Shown: positions 19,659 to 27,522 of the stretch, in pieces
Layout of the letters: every line of letters starts with the position of its first letter
Numbering within the stretch: position 1 is the stretch's first letter
DNA from: Bacteroidota bacterium
GTDB lineage: Bacteria; Bacteroidota; Bacteroidia; B-17B0; Aurantibacillaceae
DNA: 34,445 bases
Direction of reading: 5' to 3'
NCBI GenBank assembly: GCA_947487905.1
Contig: CANLAV010000008.1
Location: 1-34,445 of the forward strand
The notes under the pieces: model-generated
What the model saw: the letters and a program-made list of their open reading frames with translations, nothing else
What the model was told of the DNA's origin: nothing
The model's database searches: none
Translations under genes and position numbers: made by a program

Positions 19659-20462
19659 ATGTTAAAAAAGCCTCTTTCCTATTTTTTGAAAAGGCATTTT
19701 TTGTACGCCGTATTTATGCTATTTTTCGTAAATACGACGTTCTCTCAAAATACAAGAATTTCAAACCACAACACGATTGGTTGGTATAACTATTTTGGTA
19801 CGCTTAAGCTAAATTCAAAATGGGGCATTCATTCAGAATATCAATGGCGAAGGAATCATTTAATAACTGATTGGCAACAAAGTCTTTTACGTTTGGGTGT
19901 AAATTATCAATTAAATCCAAAAGTGCAGTTAAGAGTTGGTTATGGTTGGATAGAAACTTTTCCTTATGGCGAGATACCCATAAATGGAATGGGAAAAGAT
20001 TTTACCGAACACCGTATTTTTGAAATGGTAACCATAACCGATAAAGTATCTATCGTTGATTTATCGCATCGCTTTATGCTTGAACAACGCTTTGTTGGAC
20101 GATATTCCACTATCAATTTGACCAAGGAAGATGAGTTTCCGTTGTTAAACCGTTTAAGATATATGTTTCGTTGTCAAGTTCCGCTAAAAGGAACCGAGGT
20201 AAAAGACAAAACGCCTTATGTTGCTATTTATAATGAACTATTTGTAGGCTTTGGAGAAAATGTTAATGAAAATATTTTTGACCAAAACAGGTTAGGTATG
20301 CTCTTAGGCTATCGCTTTAATTCTTCTGTGCGTATTGAAGCAGGTTACTTAAATCAAATAGTTCAATTAGGCAGAGAAGTGAACAACAGAAATGTATTTC
20401 AATACAATAATGGGCTAATTTTAAACGCAAACTTTAACATAGACTTAAGTAAACAAAACTAA
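19659..20462 (+). CDS. DUF2490 family protein (outer-membrane barrel-like)
   Basis: Signal peptide; NTIGWYNYFGTLKLNSKWGIHSEYQWRRNH...LLRLGVNYQLNPKVQLRVGYGW pattern of DUF2490. Confidence 0.85.
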   Translation: MLKKPLSYFLKRHFLYAVFMLFFVNTTFSQNTRISNHNTIGWYNYFGTLKLNSKWGIHSEYQWRRNHLITDWQQSLLRLGVNYQLNPKVQLRVGYGWIETFPYGEIPINGMGKDFTEHRIFEMVTITDKVSIVDLSHRFMLEQRFVGRYSTINLTKEDEFPLLNRLRYMFRCQVPLKGTEVKDKTPYVAIYNELFVGFGENVNENIFDQNRLGMLLGYRFNSSVRIEAGYLNQIVQLGREVNNRNVFQYNNGLILNANFNIDLSKQN

Positions 20463-20472
20463 AAACTGCCAC

Positions 20473-20561
20473 TAACAGCAGTTTGTAAAATGTCAGGTTT
20501 AATACTAAATTGAAAGTAAGTGCATCAAAGTCTGCCACCTTCGCAAAGCCTGAAACCGTTA
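20473..20561 (+). other. Structured intergenic element after the DUF2490 gene (possible dispersed repeat)
   Basis: Nested complementary blocks TAAC(20473)/GTTA(20558), GTT/AAC, TCAGG(20493)/CCTGA(20549) flanking a ~50-nt interior. Confidence 0.4.
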
Positions 20562-20632
20562 TACATTAATAAAGTGCGAAGCTAAATCATTATCCCCTGC
20601 TCGTTCTCGCTTGTAACTAAACTATTTTATAG

Positions 20633-20667
20633 GAGCGCCGTGAGTGTGAAAGAAAAAATAGCTCAGT
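20633..20667 (+). repeat. 35-bp direct repeat, copy 2 (intergenic)
   Basis: gagcgccgtgagtgtgaaagaaaaaatagctcagt; 34/35 identical to 19596-19630. Confidence 0.95.
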
Positions 20668-20870
20668 AGATTAAATAAAACTATTTCAGTAATAATTCTT
20701 TACTTATTTTCTGTAATTAGTAATAAAACGATCATCCTAGATTATTGTTTTTTTATAATCAATAATAGTTTAACTATTTTATGCTTTACTCCAACTTTTG
20801 ATTTGAAGATAAATTTAACGCTTGAAATTTTAATAGAATAATTAGTTTATCTTTAACAGTATTATTTTAT

Positions 20871-21800
20871 ATGAAAACAAATTTCATCATACGTAGTATT
20901 TTTTTCTTAATATGTGCTCAACAAATAAATGCACAGGTTAATAATTACCTTATTAATCAACCCGTTTGGAAAATAAGCAGCACATGTTCTGTGTCTTATC
21001 CTTGCGTACAACAAGAAACCTACAATTATTACACCAATGGTGACACGCTATTTAATACATTAGTGTATAAAAAAATAGTTAAAAAAGGTTACGGTTATTA
21101 CAGTTGGATGGCAATGCCACCGGCCTCACCGGGTTGTAATGGTTCTTACAATTATAACTACACTTCGCCTTGGTATTTTATTAGATCGGCTGGAAAAAAA
21201 ATGTTCTTGAGGCAACCAGCAGATAAAAGCGAGTATTTATTATACGATTTTAATTTATTGGTTGGCGATACCTTACCTGTTTCCTACAACAATTACGCAA
21301 CGGATATTACCGTTACAGCCATTGATAGCATTTACACCTCATCAGGTTATAGAAAACGATTTCAATTAGCTGGAGGTACTTGGTCTACTTATTTATTAGA
21401 AGGCATTGGACATTCAAAAGGATTAGTTGAGCCAATGAATTTTCCATTAGAATGTGGTTACAATTTAGATTGTTACAGTTTAAACGATTCCGCCTATTAT
21501 CCAATAGTTGGTGCGGCCTGCAATATCAATGTTGGACTGCAAACCTATCCACGCCAAAAAGGGTGTTTTGTATTTCCAAATCCAATGCAAACGCATACAA
21601 CGTTTCAATTTAATACTTACTTGAATCATGCTGATATTAGTATTTACAATCAGGTAGGCCAACTCATAAAATCCATACATAATCTTTCAGGTCAATCCTA
21701 CAACATAGAACCTGGCCTTTTAAGTGAAGGGATTTATTTTTACGATATAAAAGAGCAAGGCCAACCTTTTGCATCTGGCAAGCTAATTGTTATGCAGTAA
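20871..21800 (+). CDS. T9SS type A sorting domain-containing secreted protein
   Basis: Signal peptide MKTNFIIRSIFFLICAQQINAQ; C-terminal GCFVFPNPMQTHTTFQFN...SEGIYFYDIKEQGQPFASGKLIVMQ. Confidence 0.85.
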   Translation: MKTNFIIRSIFFLICAQQINAQVNNYLINQPVWKISSTCSVSYPCVQQETYNYYTNGDTLFNTLVYKKIVKKGYGYYSWMAMPPASPGCNGSYNYNYTSPWYFIRSAGKKMFLRQPADKSEYLLYDFNLLVGDTLPVSYNNYATDITVTAIDSIYTSSGYRKRFQLAGGTWSTYLLEGIGHSKGLVEPMNFPLECGYNLDCYSLNDSAYYPIVGAACNINVGLQTYPRQKGCFVFPNPMQTHTTFQFNTYLNHADISIYNQVGQLIKSIHNLSGQSYNIEPGLLSEGIYFYDIKEQGQPFASGKLIVMQ

Positions 21801-21809
21801 AAAGAGCGA

Positions 21810-22028
21810 AGGTTAGAACAACATCAAAATGGTGAAGGTGCTAATCATACAAAAAAACATTTGCCTGTTACGTTATTGTATTACGAAGAATATCCAAGAA
21901 TAGATGAAGCTTTTTACCGCGAAAAACAAGTACAAGGTTGGAGTAGAAAAAAGAAAGAAGCGTTGATAGAAGGCAACAGTAATTTATTACCAGAATTAGC
22001 AATAGCTTACAGAGATTTGAAAAAGTAG
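21810..22028 (+). pseudogene. 5'-truncated GIY-YIG nuclease family remnant
   Basis: Open frame without its N-terminal GIY-YIG half: RLEQHQNGEGANHTKKHLPVTLLYYEEYPRIDEAFYREKQVQGWSRKKKEALIEGNSNLLPELAIAYRDLKK*; not in the supplied ORF list. Confidence 0.85.
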
Positions 22029-22055
22029 GGTTTTACTTTTTAGTGTCTGAGGAAC

Positions 22056-22082
22056 CGTTGACTTCGAGAACCTCAGTCAACG
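22056..22082 (+). repeat. REP-like hairpin A
   Basis: CGTTGACT-TCGAGAACCTC-AGTCAACG: perfect 8-bp stem, 11-nt loop. Confidence 0.8.
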
Positions 22083-22103
22083 TTTGGTGGATGAGGCTCA
22101 CGA

Positions 22104-22130
22104 TGGTAGCTGAGGGACTCGAAGCCACCA
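22104..22130 (-). repeat. REP-like hairpin B, inverted relative to A
   Basis: TGGTAGCT-GAGGGACTCGA-AGCCACCA: 8-bp stem with one mismatch; reverse-complement loop TCGAGTCCCTC matches the hairpin A loop at 9/11. Confidence 0.8.
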
Positions 22131-22131
22131 T

Positions 22132-22174
22132 AAAAAAAGAGCGAAGCTGAAACCTCAACTTCGCTCTTTTTTTT
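22132..22174. terminator. Bidirectional terminator between convergent genes
   Basis: AAAAAGAGCGAAG-ctgaaacctcaa-CTTCGCTCTTTTTTTT. Confidence 0.9.
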
Positions 22175-22185
22175 CTCATTAATTT

Positions 22186-23868
22186 TTAATTGACTGAAAT
22201 AGGCATTGTTTTAGGAGCTTTGATTTGGTATACAAGGCTTACTTTTTTAGAGTCTTTGGCTTGTACATTCAATCTCCATTTCAAAATACCCGTTAATTCA
22301 TCGTACTTAGCACCTGATAGTTCTTTGCGCTCAATGCTTACATTTTTATCATTGGTTAATGGCAATTGATCTTCGATATCAATTTCTATTTTTGAAGAAC
22401 GTGCATTTTTAATCGTGATTTCATACGTGTATTGGTGTACGATATTTTCTTCCAATAATTTTTGCGAACATTTATCTTTTATTTTTTGTCGCTTAATGGC
22501 TATGTTTTTATCAATACCTAATGATAATTGAATGGTGTCTTCTGTTCCACCTGGCGATAAACTGGTGCGACCAACGTAAGAACCATCGTAATAAATAGAG
22601 GCTTCGCCACCCATCGTGATAGCGTCTTCCCAATCGGGCAACACAGCTGTTAAATACACATTATTGTTTAATTTTGGGATGGCTTTGTAACGGTACAATG
22701 TTTTTAAATCTTTCACCAAGATGGCAGCAAAATGAGTTTTACCATCGCTCGGAATCGTGTAGTTTAATTTAATTTCATATTCTGTTTCAATCACATTTTC
22801 ACTAACGGTTGTGTAACTCGATGCGTCTTTTGCTTCATCAGTTTCAACGCCACCACTTAATGAATAACTATCGGTGTTCGCTATTGATTTTTGAGTCGTT
22901 GAAGCAGGTTGTTCGTACATTGAATTTAATTTTTTGATGTCAGTATTTTTGTATTGGTAAGCATAACCCAAATACCAAGGCGATAAATTAGGAATGTTGT
23001 AAGAACGATTTGGATTAGCTGTGGATAACACTAATTTCACGCCATTCCAATCGATGCCAGATTGTTGATAGATTTGAGCTTTATAAGTTAACTTCACACT
23101 TTGTTCGTTAGAGATAGCACGCAAATCGTAAGAAGGAGTCCAGCCAGCATTGGTGATGTAATAATTTACATTAACAGAAGCCACCATTGGTTGATCGGCT
23201 ATCACATTAACAATAATACGGTAATCAACAACCTCAACTTCTCCATCTTGATTTTGATTAGACAGTTCGTTATTGATGGCTGTGATGCGGTCATTCAATG
23301 TTTGGATTTTAGATTCCATTTTTTCTTTTTCACGCTTCAGTTTCAAGTATTCCGAATTAATATTAAATAGTTTTTCTCTTAAAAACGACAAGCCTTCTTT
23401 GAGATAAGGCATGCTATCTTTTTTGGTTTGTCCTTTGTATAAGCCATAACTCATTAACACGTTTTTTTCGGTTACCAATGCATCTGATTTGGCACGAACT
23501 TCTTCAATCACATACGTTATTTCTTGTATGCTATCTGTAATACTTTTAATAGCTTTCTTATAACGCACATCTCCATTTAGTTTTGCTTTCACCACTTCAG
23601 GATAATAAACCAAATGCTGAATGTCGGCAATGATGAAATTGCCATTACCAGAAGCTTGTATGGCTGCTGCATTGATGCAATTTTCTAGTCCAGTAAACAC
23701 AATGGTGTTTTGTCCTGCTACTAAATTGACACTGGCTGTGCGATGCACTTGTGCGCCTTGTGTGTAAACCACAATTTTATCGGGTTTAGATTTTATTAAT
23801 TTTTCAGTTTCTGCGGCATTTGCATTAAATAGAGTGATGCAAAAAGCCATAATCATCATACGTTTCAT
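22186..23868 (-). CDS. DUF4139 domain-containing protein, mucoidy inhibitor MuiA family
   Basis: N-terminal DUF4140-like segment (VVYTQGAQVHRTASVNLVAGQNTIVFTGL), coiled coil, DUF4139 region (AGWTPSYDLRA...WNGVKLVLSTANP). Confidence 0.88.
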   Translation of the reverse strand: MKRMMIMAFCITLFNANAAETEKLIKSKPDKIVVYTQGAQVHRTASVNLVAGQNTIVFTGLENCINAAAIQASGNGNFIIADIQHLVYYPEVVKAKLNGDVRYKKAIKSITDSIQEITYVIEEVRAKSDALVTEKNVLMSYGLYKGQTKKDSMPYLKEGLSFLREKLFNINSEYLKLKREKEKMESKIQTLNDRITAINNELSNQNQDGEVEVVDYRIIVNVIADQPMVASVNVNYYITNAGWTPSYDLRAISNEQSVKLTYKAQIYQQSGIDWNGVKLVLSTANPNRSYNIPNLSPWYLGYAYQYKNTDIKKLNSMYEQPASTTQKSIANTDSYSLSGGVETDEAKDASSYTTVSENVIETEYEIKLNYTIPSDGKTHFAAILVKDLKTLYRYKAIPKLNNNVYLTAVLPDWEDAITMGGEASIYYDGSYVGRTSLSPGGTEDTIQLSLGIDKNIAIKRQKIKDKCSQKLLEENIVHQYTYEITIKNARSSKIEIDIEDQLPLTNDKNVSIERKELSGAKYDELTGILKWRLNVQAKDSKKVSLVYQIKAPKTMPISVN

Positions 23869-23936
23869 AGTTAGAGTGTTAAGGTTTTCTATTTAGATGC
23901 AGGAATTGGATTTATTCCATAAATTTTTTTTATTTA

Positions 23937-24182
23937 TTTTATAATCTTGGTTTTAATAAATGGTTTTACTTTTTCTTTTCTTTCTTGAAAAAGAAAAGAA
24001 ACAAAAGAATTCAAGGCGAAATACCAAATCCAATTCTTTTTTCGCGCGAAATGCCTTCGTTGTGCCACCAAAAAAATTGTGTTTCGCACTATTTCGCCAA
24101 AGCCAACCGCACCATTACTAACGTATGCATTTGGTAATTTGCTTAGCCAATAAAAAATCGAACCATGTAGTTATCTACTTTC
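23937..24182. repeat. ~247-bp tandem repeat, copy 1
   Basis: Positions 23984-24150 match 24231-24397 with 4 mismatches and no gap; weaker similarity extends outward on both sides. Confidence 0.95.
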
Positions 24183-24185
24183 AAA

Positions 24186-24430
24186 TTTTATAATCCTTGA
24201 TTTAATGAATGATTTACTTTTCTTTTCTTTCTTGAAAAAGAAAAGAAACAAAAGAATTCAAGGCGAAATACCAAATCCAATTCTTTTTTCGCTCGAAATG
24301 CCTTCGTTGTGCCACCAAAAAAATTGTATTTCGCACTATTTCGCCAAAGCCAACCGCACCATTACTAACGTATGCATTTGGTAATTTACTTAGCAAAAAA
24401 AAGTCGAACAATGTATTTGTTCGACTTTTA
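24186..24430. repeat. ~247-bp tandem repeat, copy 2
   Basis: See copy 1; ends in an intact terminator hairpin. Confidence 0.95.
24399..24429. terminator. Terminator downstream of porX (bidirectional symmetry)
   Basis: AAAAGTCGAACAA-TGTAT-TTGTTCGACTTTT, perfect 13-bp stem. Confidence 0.9.
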
Positions 24431-24452
24431 AATAATATAAATAAAATGGATT

Positions 24453-26009
24453 TTACTTTGCGCTTAGTGTAATGTAAGGGATAATCATTTCTTCTAAACT
24501 AATGCCACCATGCTGAAAGGTGTTTTTATAATAATTAACGTAATGGTTAAAATTATTAGGATAAGCAAAAAATTTATCTTCGCGTGCAAATATAAATCGT
24601 GAACTCACATGTTGTTTTGGTAAAAAAGCATCTGCCGGATTTTTCACTTCAAATACTTCCTTGGCATTATAATCTAATGCCCTACCCTGCTTGTAACGTA
24701 AATTAGTATTAACTGATTTATCACCTATTACTTTGGTTGGTTCTTTTACATGCACCGTTCCATGATCTGTTGTGATAACTAACTTAGCATGTTTGGAAGC
24801 AATGAATTTAATCATCTCTAATAACGGAGAATGTTCAAACCACGATACTGTTAAACTTCTATAAGCTGGTTCATCATCAGCCAACTCTCTGATCATTTCT
24901 AATTCGGTACGCGCATGACTGAGCATGTCTACAAAATTATACACAATCACATTGAGCTTGTTATTCATTAAATTACTCATGTTTTCTGATAATTTCTTAC
25001 CAGCTGCAAAATTGGTTATCTTATTGTAACTCGTTTTCACATCCTTGCCTAAACGTTTTAATTGTGCGTTTAAGAAATCTTCTTCATGCATATTTTTCCC
25101 ACCGTCATCCTCATCATTCAACCACCAATCTGGATGACGCTTTTCCATTTCACTTGGCAAAAGCCCAGAAAATATAGCATTTCGAGCGTATTGCGTTGCA
25201 GAAGGTAAAATACTAAAAAATAATTCTTCGTTATCAACTTTAAAATAGTCTTGAATAATGGGTTGAATCATTTTCCACTGATCGTAACGCAAATTATCAA
25301 TCACAATTAAAAATGTACATGGGTTTGAATCCAAATTGGTGAAGAATTTATTTTTCAATAACGTGTGACTCATCACAGGTGGATTTTTGTCAGCGCCATT
25401 TAACCAATTGATGTAATGCTTATCAATGAATTTAAAAAACTGTTTGTTGGCTTCTTGCTTCTGCATTTTCAATACTTCAAGCATACCTTTATCTTGGTTT
25501 TGATCAATTTCAAGTTCCCAATACACAATTTTTTTATACACCTCTTGCCACTCTTGCCAATTTAAATGATCGGATAAAGTCATACCAATTTGACTAAATT
25601 CTTTTCGGTATTCGGTATTCGTTTTTTCGGAAACCAATCGTTTATTGTCTAATGCTTTTTTGAGTGATAACAAAATTTGATTTGGATTAACTGGTTTAAT
25701 CAAGTAATCTGCTATTTTACTTCCAATGGCATCTTCCATGATATACTCCTCTTCGCTTTTTGTAATCATAATGACAGGCAAATCCGATTTGAGTTGTTTA
25801 ATTTTGGTAAGCGCTTCCAATCCTGAAATGCCTGGCATATTTTCATCCAACAAAACAGCCGAAAGTGTATTGTTTTCTTTCACAATATCAATGGCTTCAT
25901 CGCCACTTAATGCGGTAATGATGTCGTAACCTTTACTATTCAAAAATAAAATATGGGGTTTTAGTAAATCTATTTCATCGTCGGCCCAAAGGATATTTAT
26001 TTTTTCCAT
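24453..26009 (-). CDS. porX: PorX-type response regulator with C-terminal PglZ (alkaline phosphatase superfamily) domain; T9SS regulator
   Basis: Receiver domain MEKINILWADDEIDLLKPHILFL...VLLDENMPGISG...MITKSEEE...YLIKPVNP followed by a PglZ domain (FLIVIDNLRYDQWKMI, VITTDHGTVHVKEP). Confidence 0.92.
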   Translation of the reverse strand: MEKINILWADDEIDLLKPHILFLNSKGYDIITALSGDEAIDIVKENNTLSAVLLDENMPGISGLEALTKIKQLKSDLPVIMITKSEEEYIMEDAIGSKIADYLIKPVNPNQILLSLKKALDNKRLVSEKTNTEYRKEFSQIGMTLSDHLNWQEWQEVYKKIVYWELEIDQNQDKGMLEVLKMQKQEANKQFFKFIDKHYINWLNGADKNPPVMSHTLLKNKFFTNLDSNPCTFLIVIDNLRYDQWKMIQPIIQDYFKVDNEELFFSILPSATQYARNAIFSGLLPSEMEKRHPDWWLNDEDDGGKNMHEEDFLNAQLKRLGKDVKTSYNKITNFAAGKKLSENMSNLMNNKLNVIVYNFVDMLSHARTELEMIRELADDEPAYRSLTVSWFEHSPLLEMIKFIASKHAKLVITTDHGTVHVKEPTKVIGDKSVNTNLRYKQGRALDYNAKEVFEVKNPADAFLPKQHVSSRFIFAREDKFFAYPNNFNHYVNYYKNTFQHGGISLEEMIIPYITLSAK

Positions 26010-26067
26010 AAAAAGTATTTTACTACATACGGTTGTATGCGTTTTTTATTGTGTTAAATTTTACTAA

Positions 26068-26766
26068 TTAATCTAATAACACAGCAAATGCGTTACAAGC
26101 AAATACACCAGCTGTTTCAGTTCTTAATCTTGAATTCCCTAAACTTGTTGGTGTATAGTTTAAAGCCAAGGCATCTTTAATTTCTTGTGTATTGAAATCG
26201 CCTTCGGGTCCAATTAAAATAGTGTATGATTTATTTGGTGCTATAAATTGTTTGAGGTGTTGCTTGCTTTCTTTTTCGCAATGAGCTATTAATTTAATAT
26301 CTGAGGTATTTGTTTTAATAAATTCTTTATACTCTTTTATTTCATTTATTTTAGGCATAAAGGCTTGTTGACTTTGTTTTAAAGCACTTTCGGCCACTTT
26401 CACAATTCTATCAATTTTTACAACGGTGCGTTCGGAGTTTTTACATTTTAAAAATGATATTTCATCCACGCCCATTTCAGTGGCTTTTTCGGTAAACCAT
26501 TCTATTCTGTCCATGTTTTTAGTTGGAGCAATGGCAATGTGTAAATAATACGGACGAGTTTGTTTAACTGTTTCTTTTTCAATTAAACTAACGGCACATT
26601 GTTTGGCGTGTGCGGCTTCTATTTTTCCAATAGCACGAATTCCTTTACCATCAATTACCTGAATCATATCGCCCACTTTATGACGCAACACTTTTACGCA
26701 GTGCAGCGATTCATCCTCATTTAATATGGCAACGTTATTTTGTATAATTCCGAAAAAAGTATTCAT
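26068..26766 (-). CDS. rsmE: 16S rRNA (uracil(1498)-N(3))-methyltransferase
   Basis: HCVKVLRHKVGDMIQVIDGKG, YTILIGPEGDFNTQEI, SLGNSRLRTETAGVFA: SPOUT/RsmE signatures. Confidence 0.95.
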   Translation of the reverse strand: MNTFFGIIQNNVAILNEDESLHCVKVLRHKVGDMIQVIDGKGIRAIGKIEAAHAKQCAVSLIEKETVKQTRPYYLHIAIAPTKNMDRIEWFTEKATEMGVDEISFLKCKNSERTVVKIDRIVKVAESALKQSQQAFMPKINEIKEYKEFIKTNTSDIKLIAHCEKESKQHLKQFIAPNKSYTILIGPEGDFNTQEIKDALALNYTPTSLGNSRLRTETAGVFACNAFAVLLD

Positions 26767-26873
26767 TACTAATTAGTTTGGAAGTAAAGTTAAGGATAAA
26801 AATAGGTTTTCGTGCTTGGATTTTAGGAATAAATAAATGGATATTAAGTATATTCGTCTTTTAAATAAATACG

Positions 26874-27467
26874 TTGAATTATCTAGCACATCAATTTTTA
26901 TCCTTTAAAAATACCGATTTAATGATTGGGAATTTCATTGCAGATTCTATCCAAGGCAATCGATTTGAAGGATTGAGTGATGACGCCATCAAAGGTATTA
27001 TGCTTCATCGAAAAATTGATTCGTTCACTGACTCGCACCCTATTTATTTAACCAGTAAACACCGATTTAGTAAAGACTTTGGAAAATACAGTGGCGTTTT
27101 AATGGACATGATTTATGATCATTACTTGGCAAAAAATTTTGAAAACTATTCAGATAGTTCCTTACAAGAATTTTGTAATCATACTTACCATGTTCTCAAT
27201 CAAAACATCTCAATTTTTCCCGAGCCCGCTAAACGGTTTCATGGGTATATGCTTGAGCACAATGTATTATTTAATTACTCCACCCTGCATGGTTTAGAAA
27301 CTGTGTTAACGCATCTCAATCATCGCATCAGGCATCGTTATCAACTTCAGCATTCATTAACATTGATTAAAAAATACAACGCTGACATAGAAGAAGAGTT
27401 CTTTATTTTTTTTGATGAATTACATCGCTATTGTTTAAAACAAGAAGAAGTGATGTCGTTGTTATAA
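26874..27467 (+). CDS. Acyl carrier protein phosphodiesterase family protein (DUF479)
   Basis: MNYLAHQFLSF...MIGNFIADSIQG...GIMLHRKIDSFTDSHP...DMIYDHYLAKNF; TTG start. Confidence 0.88.
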   Translation: MNYLAHQFLSFKNTDLMIGNFIADSIQGNRFEGLSDDAIKGIMLHRKIDSFTDSHPIYLTSKHRFSKDFGKYSGVLMDMIYDHYLAKNFENYSDSSLQEFCNHTYHVLNQNISIFPEPAKRFHGYMLEHNVLFNYSTLHGLETVLTHLNHRIRHRYQLQHSLTLIKKYNADIEEEFFIFFDELHRYCLKQEEVMSLL

Positions 27468-27522
27468 TTTTTTTAAAAATTAAGCTTCATTATTTTAATC
27501 CTTTTTATAATTTTACAACACT

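Noticed and set aside
20473-20561. Structured spacer as a bona fide integron attC site
   Set aside because: The core sites do not fit RYYYAAC/GTTRRRY and no integrase or cassette array is present; kept only as an unexplained structured element.
24214-24411. 65-aa minus-strand ORF within the tandem repeat
   Set aside because: It lies wholly in the repeat/terminator region, has low-complexity ends and no recognisable family; more likely a by-product of a structured non-coding repeat.
24453-26009. PglZ domain as a sign of a BREX/Pgl defence island
   Set aside because: The receiver-PglZ fusion is the PorX architecture; no brxL, pglX or brxC-like genes are nearby.
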